NCBI RefSeq assembly: GCF_022163125.1
Contig: NZ_CP091881.1
Span: 6,835,001 to 6,899,000 of the forward strand
DNA from: Paenibacillus sp. HWE-109
GTDB lineage: Bacteria > Bacillota > Bacilli > Paenibacillales > NBRC-103111
Length of the DNA: 64,000 bases
Direction: 5' to 3'
Position 1 is the first letter of the stretch. The number at the start of each line of letters is the position of its first letter. The position numbers and the translations under genes were made by a program. This document shows positions 51,424 through 59,782 of this stretch, piece after piece. The notes beneath the pieces are model-generated. The model was given only the letters and a program-made list of their open reading frames with translations. It did not search any database and had not been told where the DNA came from.

Positions 51424-52065
51424 TGTGTATGTTACAAAAGTAGCTATAGGGCTTCTTGTGGCAGTCTGCTTGAAGAACAAAACAAAGAAATCACGATTTC
51501 CTTTCGGGGTATTCGTTTCGTCCTGCCAAGTGGCGCTTATGAAACTGTCATCACGAATCTTTCTGCCGCAGATTTCCCACCCGATAAACTGGAGTCCATT
51601 TATAACATGCGATGGGGAATTGAAACCTCTTTCAGAGCGTTGAAATACACCGTCGGGTTGACGAGTTTTCACGCAAAGAAACAAGAGTTCATCATCCAAG
51701 AGATTTTCGCAAGAATGATCATGTACAATTTCGCTGAAATGATGACCTCGCACGTCGTCATTTCCCAAATGGATAAACGGCACCACTACCAAGTCGACTT
51801 CACGGTTGCCGTTCACGTTTGTAGACATTTCCTGCGCTCAAAAGATAATGAACCCCCGCCCGATGTTGAAGCGTTGATTCACAAAAACATTTTGCCGATT
51901 CAACCCATCCACCCAGGACAGCAAAAAGCGCGCAAAATCTTAGCGGATATTCCATCCGTTTGTTTGCTGTGCGCTTTTTTCCTTGTTTGCATAAAAAAAC
52001 AAACGGCACAGGGATTTTTCCCATGCCGTTTTCGGATCCATCTTTATTCCGTGTTTTGTCTTTGA
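51424..52065 (+). pseudogene. IS4-family transposase remnant (C-terminal part)
   Basis: Only the last third of an IS4-type DDE transposase remains. Reading from about 51455 the frame gives LLEEQNKEITISFRGIRFVL, ETVITNLSAADFPPDKLESI, and the YREK box YNMRWGIETSFRALK (Tyr-x2-Arg-x3-Glu-x6-Lys), which holds the last catalytic Glu. A stop codon at 51421 closes the frame and no start or N-terminal DD region precedes it, so the element is truncated and inactive. Its product after residue 100 of the open ATG frame (51607) becomes ordinary IS tail and noncoding DNA. Confidence 0.85.
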
Positions 52066-52117
52066 ACTTATCTTAATGACATTGATCAGTTGGGGTTCCC
52101 TTTCGCTGTGTCAAGTC

Positions 52118-52137
52118 ATACAAACTAGTGTTTGTAT
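52118..52137. promoter_or_regulatory. Perfect palindrome ATACAAAC-TAGT-GTTTGTAT
   Basis: Eight-base arms with a 4-base centre, 220 bases beyond the 3' end of the rhodanese gene. The related half ATACAA(A)CTAG occurs at 59549-59558 before tctC and, on the minus strand, near 55373-55386 before the LysR gene. It may be an operator or an IS-end feature. Confidence 0.4.
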
Positions 52138-52295
52138 CATGGGTCGCGTGAATGGCACTCTACACGACAATCATATGAAATGGGGCTTGCTGAGTACAGC
52201 TCTTTGTCTTTGAACCAATGAGTCTAGCGTGTGCAAGCTTAGCAAATCGCGCAGAGGGTACTCCTTGTTGACTTCGAACCGCATGAAAACATCAG

Positions 52296-52337
52296 AAAAG
52301 GGCATACAGAGGTAAGGAGTCTGTCTGCTAAGTGCCC
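52296..52337 (-). terminator. Probable terminator after the sulfurtransferase gene
   Basis: On the minus strand GGGCA-N4-CAGA pairs with TCTG-N2-TGCCC and is followed by TTTTC. The stem is interrupted, so confidence is moderate. Confidence 0.55.
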
Positions 52338-52356
52338 GTAGGACGCGATCTCTCTG

Positions 52357-53196
52357 CTAATCTTCGTTACCCGTAGCAATCGGATTCTCCGCATAGGAAA
52401 TCCAATCGCTCCAGCTCCCCGCATACAGCCTAACCTGCTCAAACCCCGCTTCGCTCAAGCCCAACACATTCGGTGTCGCCGTCACACCAGAGCCGCAGTA
52501 CACAATAATTTCTTGGTCGCGCGGCAGATCAGCGAAATTCTTGGCAATCTCGGCAGCCGACTTAATCTGTCCCTGCTCATCCAGAAGATCCTTCCAGAAC
52601 TTGTTGATGGCTCCGGGAATATGACCCGCTGCCTTATCGATGCTTTCCGATTCACCGCGATAGCGCGGGGCCTCACGGGAATCGATCAGCACCGTACCAG
52701 ATGCGCCTAGCTTAGCGCGTACTTCTTCCATGCTGACCAACCACTGCTTCCGCGGATTAGGCACGAACACCCCGGATGCGGATGCTTTCGGTTCAGCATC
52801 CACCGGGTTGCCCGCCTGCTTCCATGCCGAGAAACCACGCTCCAACACATACACTTCATCGTGGCCCAGGTACTGAAGCACCCACCATAGCCGGGAGGCC
52901 ATCGCTCCGCCTTGATCATCGTACACAACAACCCGCGAGGTATTCGTTATCCCTGCCCGACCCAACCGCTCAGCCAAAATGTCCACCGCCGGCAGCGGAT
53001 GTCTGCCGCCATGCGCTTCGATGGGAGCGGATAAATCTTTTTCCAAATCCAGATAGACAGCGCCAGGAATACGGCCCTCTTCATAAGCTAGCCGACCCGC
53101 TTCAGGCTGTCCAAGAACAAATCTGGTGTCAGCAATAATTAAGTTAGCCTCTGATAAATGAGCTAACAGCCATTCATTCGTAACGACATGTTTCAT
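52357..53196 (-). CDS. Two-domain rhodanese sulfurtransferase (SseA-like)
   Basis: A 279-residue thiosulfate or 3-mercaptopyruvate sulfurtransferase. The first rhodanese domain is inactive, with Asp94 in place of Cys (VYDDQGGAMA). The second carries catalytic Cys234 in VYCGSGVTATPN. The CGSGVT loop is the form seen in mercaptopyruvate-type enzymes. ATG 53196 has AAGGAG upstream and gives the family N-terminus. It follows the flavin monooxygenase gene by 16 bases, so it is in the same operon and suggests handling of released sulfur. Confidence 0.92.
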   Translation of the reverse strand: MKHVVTNEWLLAHLSEANLIIADTRFVLGQPEAGRLAYEEGRIPGAVYLDLEKDLSAPIEAHGGRHPLPAVDILAERLGRAGITNTSRVVVYDDQGGAMASRLWWVLQYLGHDEVYVLERGFSAWKQAGNPVDAEPKASASGVFVPNPRKQWLVSMEEVRAKLGASGTVLIDSREAPRYRGESESIDKAAGHIPGAINKFWKDLLDEQGQIKSAAEIAKNFADLPRDQEIIVYCGSGVTATPNVLGLSEAGFEQVRLYAGSWSDWISYAENPIATGNED

Positions 53197-53212
53197 ATTT
53201 AATCCTTCTCCT

Positions 53213-54586
53213 TTATTCAGCCGAATGGATGCCAACGGCATCGATTAAATCCTTGTCCGATCTCTTCGCCGCATATCGATTTTCCGGAATAGCCAAGCCG
53301 AGATGCCCGCGCAGCGTATCGTGCTCGTACTCCTGACGGAACAGGCCTCGCTGCTGCAGAATGGGCACAACATGATGAACGAAATCATCAATGCCCTCAG
53401 GCAAAACATGGCCTAACAGGATGAACCCATCGACAGCTCCTGCCCGGAAAAAGCTTTCCAGCACATCTGCAATGTGCTCGGGCGTGCCGACCAACGGTCC
53501 TCTAGGCGTTGCATTGCGCAGCGCGACCTGACGGAGCGTTAGCCCCTCTTCCTTGGCCGTGCGTTTGATATTGTCCGTGACACTCTTGTAATTCTCGCTG
53601 CCCGCGTCCCCAAGCTCGGGAAAAGGCTCATCCAGTGGATAGGTGGAGAAATCCAAATGGTTGAACCACCTTCCGAGATAACGAAGAGCATTCTCGATGC
53701 TGATGAGGCCTGCAATCCTCTCGTATTTGGCTTCTGCCTCAGCTTCCGTCGCACCGACAACAGGCGCGATGCCTGGCAGGATCAGCAACTCGTCGGGGCT
53801 TCGGCCGTATTGGGCAAGACGGCCTTTGACATCATCGTAGAATCGTTTGGACTCTTCTACGGTCTTCACGCCGCCCATGCCGGTGAACACAGCATCTGCG
53901 CCCTTGGCCGCCAGCTCTCTCCCGGCCTCGGACGAGCCCGCCTGAAACACAACCGGGTACCCCTGCGGGGAGCGGCCGATGTTCAGCGGACCCTGAACCG
54001 CGAAATGCTTGCCCTTGTGATCCAGGCGATGCATCTTCTCGGGATCGAAGAATACGCCGGACTCTTTGTCGTGGAGGAATGCTTCCTCTTCCCACGAATC
54101 CCACAGCCCGCGTACCACCTGAAGATGCTCATCCGCACGTTGATAGCGCTGATCGTGAGCCGGATGCTGCTCCCGGCTATGATTAAGCGCAGCGCCGTCA
54201 AGCGCCGATGTCACCAGATTCCAACCGGCTCGCCCCCCGCTCAGCAGGTCCAGCGATGCGAACTGGCGAGCCACCGTGAACGGCTCGCTATAGGTTGCAG
54301 AGACGGTCCCTACAAGACCGATTTTGCTGCTGTAGGCGGAGAGCACGGACAAGGCGGTGACGGGTTCCAAGCGGTTCAAATACTGCGGCATCGTCACCTC
54401 ATTGATGAACAGTCCGTCCGCAATGAAGGCAAAGTCCAACTTGCCCTCTTCGGCTTTATGCACCATATGCTTATAATGAGTCAGGCTTGTAGCAGCATCT
54501 GCAGGCGTGCTTGGATACAGCCAAGAAGCCATCTGCTCTCCCGTCGCCAGAAGCGCTGCCCCCAGCTTCATTTGCTTTTCCGACAT
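53213..54586 (-). CDS. FMN-dependent monooxygenase, NtaA/SnaA/DszA family
   Basis: A 457-residue bacterial-luciferase-fold monooxygenase. Family landmarks: MKLGAALLATGEQMASW, FAFIADGLF, SVLSAYSSKIGLVGTVSATYSEPFTVARQFASLDLLSGGRAGWNLVTS, and PVVFQAGSSEAGRELAAKGADAVFTG. NtaA/SnaA/DszA enzymes use FMNH2 from a separate reductase to oxidise substrates such as nitrilotriacetate, dibenzothiophene sulfone or alkyl sulfides. No flavin reductase is in the window. It lies in an operon with an AhpD-like protein upstream and a rhodanese downstream. The substrate is unknown; sulfur neighbours favour an organosulfur compound. Confidence 0.92.
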   Translation of the reverse strand: MSEKQMKLGAALLATGEQMASWLYPSTPADAATSLTHYKHMVHKAEEGKLDFAFIADGLFINEVTMPQYLNRLEPVTALSVLSAYSSKIGLVGTVSATYSEPFTVARQFASLDLLSGGRAGWNLVTSALDGAALNHSREQHPAHDQRYQRADEHLQVVRGLWDSWEEEAFLHDKESGVFFDPEKMHRLDHKGKHFAVQGPLNIGRSPQGYPVVFQAGSSEAGRELAAKGADAVFTGMGGVKTVEESKRFYDDVKGRLAQYGRSPDELLILPGIAPVVGATEAEAEAKYERIAGLISIENALRYLGRWFNHLDFSTYPLDEPFPELGDAGSENYKSVTDNIKRTAKEEGLTLRQVALRNATPRGPLVGTPEHIADVLESFFRAGAVDGFILLGHVLPEGIDDFVHHVVPILQQRGLFRQEYEHDTLRGHLGLAIPENRYAAKRSDKDLIDAVGIHSAE

Positions 54587-54602
54587 GGTCGCTCACCTTC
54601 CC

Positions 54603-55292
54603 TTAATGGCTCTTCTCATCTTCCCGAACGAAGGCACTGTAGGTATTAATTCGATGGGCCAGCGCCGAGCCGGCCTTCAAAGCAGTAGCAACCAGAACCG
54701 TCTCGGCAATTTCTGCGATTGTGGCGCCTTCCTCTTTGGCTAGCTGCGTGGAGAATTCAATGCTATACGGACAATCCGTAATATGTGAGATAGCGACAGC
54801 GATAATGGCTTTTTCCTTGCGGCTAACGCGTTGACCTTGCAGCACTTGATGACGGAATTCAAGTAAAGAGGTATACAACTGCTCGTTGATGTTCTCGAAT
54901 TGTTCCAACAACGGCAAGCTGGAGCGGCTGTAAAGTTCATCTCTCGGGTTCTCTTGCAAGGCATTCAACGTATTGATGCCGTGATAGAAGGCAGAATAAC
55001 CCTTCACTAAGGCGCTCACTGCGATCGCTTCGAACAGCTCTTCCTTGGTCAACTGCAGCTTATGCCCTGTTGTGACATGAATATCGATGCAATAGGGACA
55101 ACCAGTGGCATGCGCTACGGCAATCGCAATTAATTCTTTGAACCTGGCGGATAATGCGCCTTCCTGCATAGCTAGCTTATTGAATTCCGAGAACGCCTTG
55201 AACGTTTCTGGAGCATACGGTACGAATTTACCGGCGTATTTGGCATAATTGGACCTTAAATATAAGCTGTCCTTGTTCTGTGTTGTAGACAT
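54603..55292 (-). CDS. AhpD-like protein with two carboxymuconolactone decarboxylase domains
   Basis: A 229-residue tandem CMD-fold protein. The first domain has the redox CxxC pair Cys65 and Cys68 in HATGCPYCIDIH followed by the conserved His. The second has HITDCPYSIEFS, where Cys174 remains but the second Cys is Ser177. AhpD family members reduce peroxides or disulfides; here one site looks active. ATG 55292 has GGAGG 7 bases upstream. It is the first gene of the monooxygenase operon, divergent from the LysR gene. Confidence 0.9.
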   Translation of the reverse strand: MSTTQNKDSLYLRSNYAKYAGKFVPYAPETFKAFSEFNKLAMQEGALSARFKELIAIAVAHATGCPYCIDIHVTTGHKLQLTKEELFEAIAVSALVKGYSAFYHGINTLNALQENPRDELYSRSSLPLLEQFENINEQLYTSLLEFRHQVLQGQRVSRKEKAIIAVAISHITDCPYSIEFSTQLAKEEGATIAEIAETVLVATALKAGSALAHRINTYSAFVREDEKSH

Positions 55293-55353
55293 GTGCATTC
55301 CTCCATGCGCGCAATTTTATATCCCAGTAAATCAGTGTGTTTAATTGTTATTG

Positions 55354-55368
55354 GTGCTATAATAGCAC
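55354..55368. promoter_or_regulatory. Operator-like dyad GTGCTAT-A-ATAGCAC
   Basis: A perfect 7-1-7 palindrome between the divergent AhpD-like gene and LysR gene. It overlaps a TATAAT hexamer (55358-55363). LysR regulators commonly bind dyads in such divergent gaps, so autoregulation plus operon control is inferred. Confidence 0.6.
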
Positions 55369-55451
55369 TGTTAACTAGTTTTGTATAATTGAAAAAAGGA
55401 ATGAGTCGATTTCCTTTTATCGAATCCTTCTTGACGAAAGGACCACATCAC

Positions 55452-56372
55452 ATGGACATTCGAGGCATAGCCACTTTCCAAGTCATCGTTCGTACGGGCA
55501 GCTTTCAGCAAGCCGCGAAGGAGCTCAAGTATGCACAATCCACTGTCACCAAACAAATCCAGAACCTAGAGGACGACCTCGGCGTCAAGCTCCTGGAACG
55601 AGGGAAAAGCATTCGTCTAACCCATGCGGGGGAAGTATTCATCAAGAAAGCTGATCAACTAATCCGAGATTTCTATGATCTGCAACAAACGATGACTGAT
55701 CTGAACGATGGCGAGAAAGGTACCGTCAATATCGGTATTATGGAGCCTACCGCCAGCTATCGCATCCCTATGCTTATCAAGGAGTTCGCTGCGCTATATC
55801 CCAATGTCGAGATCAATATCAAAATTCATAACAGCCATATGTTCAATCAAATGGTTAGCGACGGCACGGTCGATTTTGCCATTTGCGCTACACCGGAAAG
55901 CGGGTTGGGCACGAATTTCGAACCGCTGTTTGTGGAAGAGATCGTGCTCCTTTTGCCCAAAGTACACCCTTTATCCAAGAAGAAGCGCGTCTATTTAAGC
56001 GATTTGCAAAATGAACACATTCTGCTGACCAATGCGACCTGCCCCTTCCGGCGGAAGCTCGAAACTTCGCTCCATGAGAAAGGTGCCACGCCATACCGCA
56101 AAATCGAAATCGGCAATATGGCTGCGCTCAAATACTATGTCCAAGTCCAATACGGTCTTGCCGCCGTACCCATGATCACGGTCACTCCGCCACCGGAGGG
56201 CACCGTTCTGAAAAGAATCGAGAACCTCGATGGGGGACTGATTACGGGACTTTTGATCAAAAAAGATACCGAGCTTCTCAGCGCAGCTGCCCGTAAACTG
56301 GCCTCCTACCTGCGTCAGGAGCTGAGCATGCTGGCTGCCCAAGGAACAACGGCAAGCGCTGGCAACGGCTAG
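55452..56372 (+). CDS. LysR family regulator of the monooxygenase/TctABC cluster
   Basis: A 306-residue LTTR. The N-terminal HTH has TFQVIVRTGSFQQAAKELKYAQSTVTKQIQNLEDDLGVKLLERG, and the effector domain has GTVNIGIMEPTASYRIPMLIKEF and DFAICATPESGLG. The ATG at 55452 is chosen for AAAGGA 9 bases upstream and the family N-terminus (MDIRGIATF). It is divergent from the AhpD-monooxygenase-rhodanese operon and its stop overlaps the convergent tctA by 4 bases, so it is enclosed by the genes it probably controls. Confidence 0.93.
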   Translation: MDIRGIATFQVIVRTGSFQQAAKELKYAQSTVTKQIQNLEDDLGVKLLERGKSIRLTHAGEVFIKKADQLIRDFYDLQQTMTDLNDGEKGTVNIGIMEPTASYRIPMLIKEFAALYPNVEINIKIHNSHMFNQMVSDGTVDFAICATPESGLGTNFEPLFVEEIVLLLPKVHPLSKKKRVYLSDLQNEHILLTNATCPFRRKLETSLHEKGATPYRKIEIGNMAALKYYVQVQYGLAAVPMITVTPPPEGTVLKRIENLDGGLITGLLIKKDTELLSAAARKLASYLRQELSMLAAQGTTASAGNG

Positions 56373-57859
56373 GCGCTGCGCCTTTTGTGCCAGAACCATC
56401 GGAAGACAGAATAACCAATCAAAACAACGATGAGTCCAATTAAACCTCCAGAAAGCGGCCGAGTGACGAAAATGCCCCAGTCTCCGTTGGACAACAGCAT
56501 CGTTTGTCGGAAAGAACTCTCGAGGATTTTCCCAAGCACGAACGCAAGCACCATCGGAGCAGGATCGAAGCCGGCCTTCCGCATGATGTACCCCAGAATG
56601 CCGAAGAACAAAACTACCCACATATTGAAGCTGTCGTTGCCTAGACTGTAGACGCCGATCATGGTAAGAATGACCGCGAAGGACATCAGAATGCTGCTCT
56701 TCACCCGCAGGAGTTGAATGAACAGGCCAACAAACGGCAGATTCAGGATAAGCAGCATGACATTGCCGATATACATGGAAGACACGACTCCCCAGAATAG
56801 ATCGGGATGATCCGAAATCAGCTGAGGTCCAGGTGTCACACCGTTCAACAGCAATGTTCCAAAAATGAGCGCCATAACGGCATCCGAAGGAATACCCAAC
56901 GTTAAGAGGGGGATGAAAGCCGCCCCTGCTGCGGCATTATTCGCAGACTCCGGTCCAGCTACACCTTCGATTGCCCCTTTGCCGAATCGCTCCGGCGTCT
57001 TGGACAAACGTTTTTCTACCCCATAGGACGCCACTGTCGCAATAATTGAGCCGCCACCGGGTAAAATGCCCACCAGGAAGCCAATGATCGATCCCCTCAC
57101 TATCGCCCATTTGGCTTGCGCAAAATCCTTCATCGTCGGCCAGATCCGACCTACTTTCGTAGTGACCGTAGTTCCCTTCGACAAATTTTCCAAGTTGTAT
57201 AGAATTTCCCCAACACCAAACACGCCCATCGCAATAGCCGCGAAATCTATGCCGCCCAACAGGTTCGTTGAGCCGAACGTCAATCGAATCGATCCTGTAA
57301 TCGGATCCTGACCGATGGTGGCAATCAGTAAACCTAGTAAGGCGCAGATAGCGCTTTTGATAAACGATTTGGTCCCTAAATAGGCCACCAGTAGAATGCC
57401 CAGCGTTGTAAGAACGGTGTACTCGGGAGCCCCGAAGCGCACTGCGAAGTTGGCAAGTCCGGGTGCGAGGAAGCTTAGTCCGATAACAGAGAACGTTCCT
57501 GCAACGAAGGACCCTATGGCAGCGATGCCTAGAGCAATCCCCGCTCTTCCCTGCTTTGTCATCTGATAGCCGTCTAACGTCGTCACGACGGACGCAGCTT
57601 CGCCTGGGAGATCCAGCAGTGTAGAGGTAATCGAACCGCCATACATGGCACCGTAATAAATACCCGCCATCATGATGATCGAACTCTCCGGCGGAAGCGT
57701 GAGGGCGAAAGGCAGCAATAGCGAAATCGTCGCAGTTGGACCCAGCCCTGGCAGTACGCCAATGACGTTGCCGACGAGAATCCCAATCAAGCAGTACAGC
57801 AGATTATGAAAGGTCATGGCATCTTGGAAGCCAGAAAGCATTGCATGTAATGTATCCAT
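56369..57859 (-). CDS. tctA: Tripartite tricarboxylate transporter, large permease TctA
   Basis: A 496-residue membrane protein with about twelve helices. Signature glycine-rich segments are NVIGVLPGLGPTATISLLLPF, MYGGSITSTLLDLPGEAASVVT, VGILPGGGSIIATVASYGVEKRLSK and GVAGPESANNAAAGAAFIPLLTLGIP. ATG 57859 has AAGGGGG 5 bases upstream; codons upstream are rejected. Forms the transport core with TctB and uses TctC as the binding protein. The substrate may be an organic acid or sulfonate. Confidence 0.95.
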   Translation of the reverse strand: MDTLHAMLSGFQDAMTFHNLLYCLIGILVGNVIGVLPGLGPTATISLLLPFALTLPPESSIIMMAGIYYGAMYGGSITSTLLDLPGEAASVVTTLDGYQMTKQGRAGIALGIAAIGSFVAGTFSVIGLSFLAPGLANFAVRFGAPEYTVLTTLGILLVAYLGTKSFIKSAICALLGLLIATIGQDPITGSIRLTFGSTNLLGGIDFAAIAMGVFGVGEILYNLENLSKGTTVTTKVGRIWPTMKDFAQAKWAIVRGSIIGFLVGILPGGGSIIATVASYGVEKRLSKTPERFGKGAIEGVAGPESANNAAAGAAFIPLLTLGIPSDAVMALIFGTLLLNGVTPGPQLISDHPDLFWGVVSSMYIGNVMLLILNLPFVGLFIQLLRVKSSILMSFAVILTMIGVYSLGNDSFNMWVVLFFGILGYIMRKAGFDPAPMVLAFVLGKILESSFRQTMLLSNGDWGIFVTRPLSGGLIGLIVVLIGYSVFRWFWHKRRSA

Positions 57860-57869
57860 AGGGACCCCC

Positions 57870-58328
57870 TTATCCAAATAAATGAAGCAGCTTGTCATCG
57901 GGAAAAGGAATGTCCAAACCCCAGGCGAAAATGGCATAGATAGCAGCCGTTAGTCCAAGCGAGACGAGAATGGAACTGCGCCAGCTCTCCTTGCCGAGAA
58001 ATCGAATCCAGAACAAAAAGGCAGCCAAACAAGGCAAAGTAAGTCCAATTTGATCAAAAAGAAGAATAAAGATGGCCAAACTAATCAAGCCATACAGCGG
58101 GAATCGCGCATCACAGGTGAACGACTCTTCCTCTTCAACCCTTCTATCCATAAAGAACAGCAGCAGCGAGACGAGCATAATAAGCGCACTCAAGCAGGTT
58201 GGCCAGAAGCCCGGCCCCGGGTCATTCCAGGTACCGAAAGATAATCGACGCGATAAAATGAAAAAAAAGAGTCCCACTGCGAAGGGGACAGCGCTTTTGG
58301 CTAGCGCAGCATAGCGAGAAGCTTTCAT
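57870..58328 (-). CDS. tctB: Tripartite tricarboxylate transporter, small permease TctB
   Basis: A 152-residue protein with four membrane helices (around 14-30, 44-62, 78-96 and 118-138), beginning MKASRYAALAKSAVPFAVGL and containing the family WNDPGPGFWP stretch after the first helix. It ends 10 bases before tctA and follows tctC by 85 bases, the normal tctCBA order. Confidence 0.9.
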   Translation of the reverse strand: MKASRYAALAKSAVPFAVGLFFFILSRRLSFGTWNDPGPGFWPTCLSALIMLVSLLLFFMDRRVEEEESFTCDARFPLYGLISLAIFILLFDQIGLTLPCLAAFLFWIRFLGKESWRSSILVSLGLTAAIYAIFAWGLDIPFPDDKLLHLFG

Positions 58329-58413
58329 AGGAAGTATCCTCTCTAGGAATAAGAAGCGGAGCAGAGGCTTCTAGCGCCCTACTCCCGCTCCTATCGCCGC
58401 ATGTATGGCAGCG

Positions 58414-59454
58414 TTATTTCTTCAGATTTTGCGCATAGAATTCTGCAGTCTCATCGTAGGCCTTGCGGAATTCCGCTGCAGAGCTGAAGATCGGTTCGAT
58501 GAAGATATTATCGAAACTCTTTTTCACATCCGCATCAGCGGTTGCCTGTTTCAACGCATCGCTCAGCTTCGCGACTACATCAGCCGGCGTTCCCTTAGGA
58601 ACGATCAAGCCTCCTGGAGGCGGAGCGAACGTCAAGCCTTTGAAATTCTGCTCATCGGACGTTTTCACATCCGGCAGAATCGCCGAGCGTTTCTTCGTTA
58701 CGATCGCAAGCGCCTTGAACTTCTTATCTTTCACGTAAGAAAGAATTTCGGAATCTACGTTAACAATAGCGTCCAAATTGTGCCCTAGCAGCGCATTAAC
58801 AGCATCAACCCCACCGTTATACGGCACTAGCTGGAACTTCAAATCCTGCGTCTTGGCGAATTGCTGAAGGCCAATGTAAGATGGCGAGGAGGGTCCAGTT
58901 GTTCCGACTTTCACCTTATTGGGATTTGCCTTAATATCTGTAACCAGTTCCTCTAACGTGCCGTATTTGCTATCGGCAGAAACGGCCAATGCATACGGGT
59001 TATCCATATAGCCTCCCACAGCATCGAAGTCTTTGGTCGTATAACCAACTTCAGTTGTTAGTGGTGTAATGATCCCTGGACCAACGGATGTAAAACCAAC
59101 CGTGTAGCCATCCGGCTTAGCCTTGATGACTTCATTCATAGACAATGCGCCTGCTCCGCCCGGTTTATCAATGACTTCAACTTTCTGTCCGAGAATTTTC
59201 TCCAGCTTGGGCGCCAATGCGCGAAGGGATAAATCCGTTGCTCCTCCCGCAGAGAATGGCACCAAGATTTGAATCGGTCTTGTTGGGTAGCTTGTACCGG
59301 CAGACGGCGCCGCACTCCCCTTTGGCGCTGCGCTGACGGCGGCCGAACTTGCAGCTGTGTTGACCTTCGTACTGCTTCCACATGCGGAAAGCACCGTTAT
59401 AGCTAATAATGACAACCCCACAGCGGCATAATTCCAATTCCAGTTCTTTTTCAT
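58414..59454 (-). CDS. tctC: Tripartite tricarboxylate transporter, binding lipoprotein TctC
   Basis: A 346-residue Bug-family receptor. The lipoprotein signal is MKKNWNWNYAAVGLSLLAITVLSAC with the lipobox Cys in LSAC. A Ser/Ala linker follows, then YPTRPIQILVPFSAGGATDLSLRALAPKLEKILGQKVEVI and DKPGGAGALSMNEVIKAKPDGYTVG, typical of TctC. ATG 59454 has GGGAGG 8 bases upstream. First gene of the tct operon; the promoter is in 59455-59560. Confidence 0.94.
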   Translation of the reverse strand: MKKNWNWNYAAVGLSLLAITVLSACGSSTKVNTAASSAAVSAAPKGSAAPSAGTSYPTRPIQILVPFSAGGATDLSLRALAPKLEKILGQKVEVIDKPGGAGALSMNEVIKAKPDGYTVGFTSVGPGIITPLTTEVGYTTKDFDAVGGYMDNPYALAVSADSKYGTLEELVTDIKANPNKVKVGTTGPSSPSYIGLQQFAKTQDLKFQLVPYNGGVDAVNALLGHNLDAIVNVDSEILSYVKDKKFKALAIVTKKRSAILPDVKTSDEQNFKGLTFAPPPGGLIVPKGTPADVVAKLSDALKQATADADVKKSFDNIFIEPIFSSAAEFRKAYDETAEFYAQNLKK

Positions 59455-59782
59455 TTTCTTATCCTCCCTATTCTCCCAGGACCTTTCCTGATCAGTTTGC
59501 ACGAAGTGTACTCTGCCTCAGTCGGTAGCATTATATTTAATCCCCCGTATACAACTAGGTTTAATTAGATTATAGATGCAGGGCTGGAATAAGTAAAATT
59601 GAAATTATGAATACGCCGTATCGAAAAAAGCGAATCAGCCCTCCGCTTTTGTGCATCCATACAAATTCATTCGGTTCATTGATTTGTATCAGATTTCATT
59701 GTTTATACCAGTAGGCGGGGCTTCCCCTTACCCGTTAAGATGGGAACATATCAACATCAACCCAATAGAAAGGGTGGTCGGT
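59455..59782. other. Divergent intergenic region, tctC / sugar ABC operon
   Basis: About 330 bases with no gene. It contains TATAAT on the minus strand (59530-59535) as a possible tctC -10, the ATACAACTAG motif shared with two other sites of the cluster (59549-59558), and a 7-base inverted repeat AGGGCTG/CAGCCCT (59580-59586 and 59635-59641) 48 bases apart. Confidence 0.45.

Noticed and set aside
51385..51828. Minus-strand open frame across the IS remnant
   Set aside because: The plus-strand frame encodes the recognisable IS4 YREK box; the opposite frame is its shadow.
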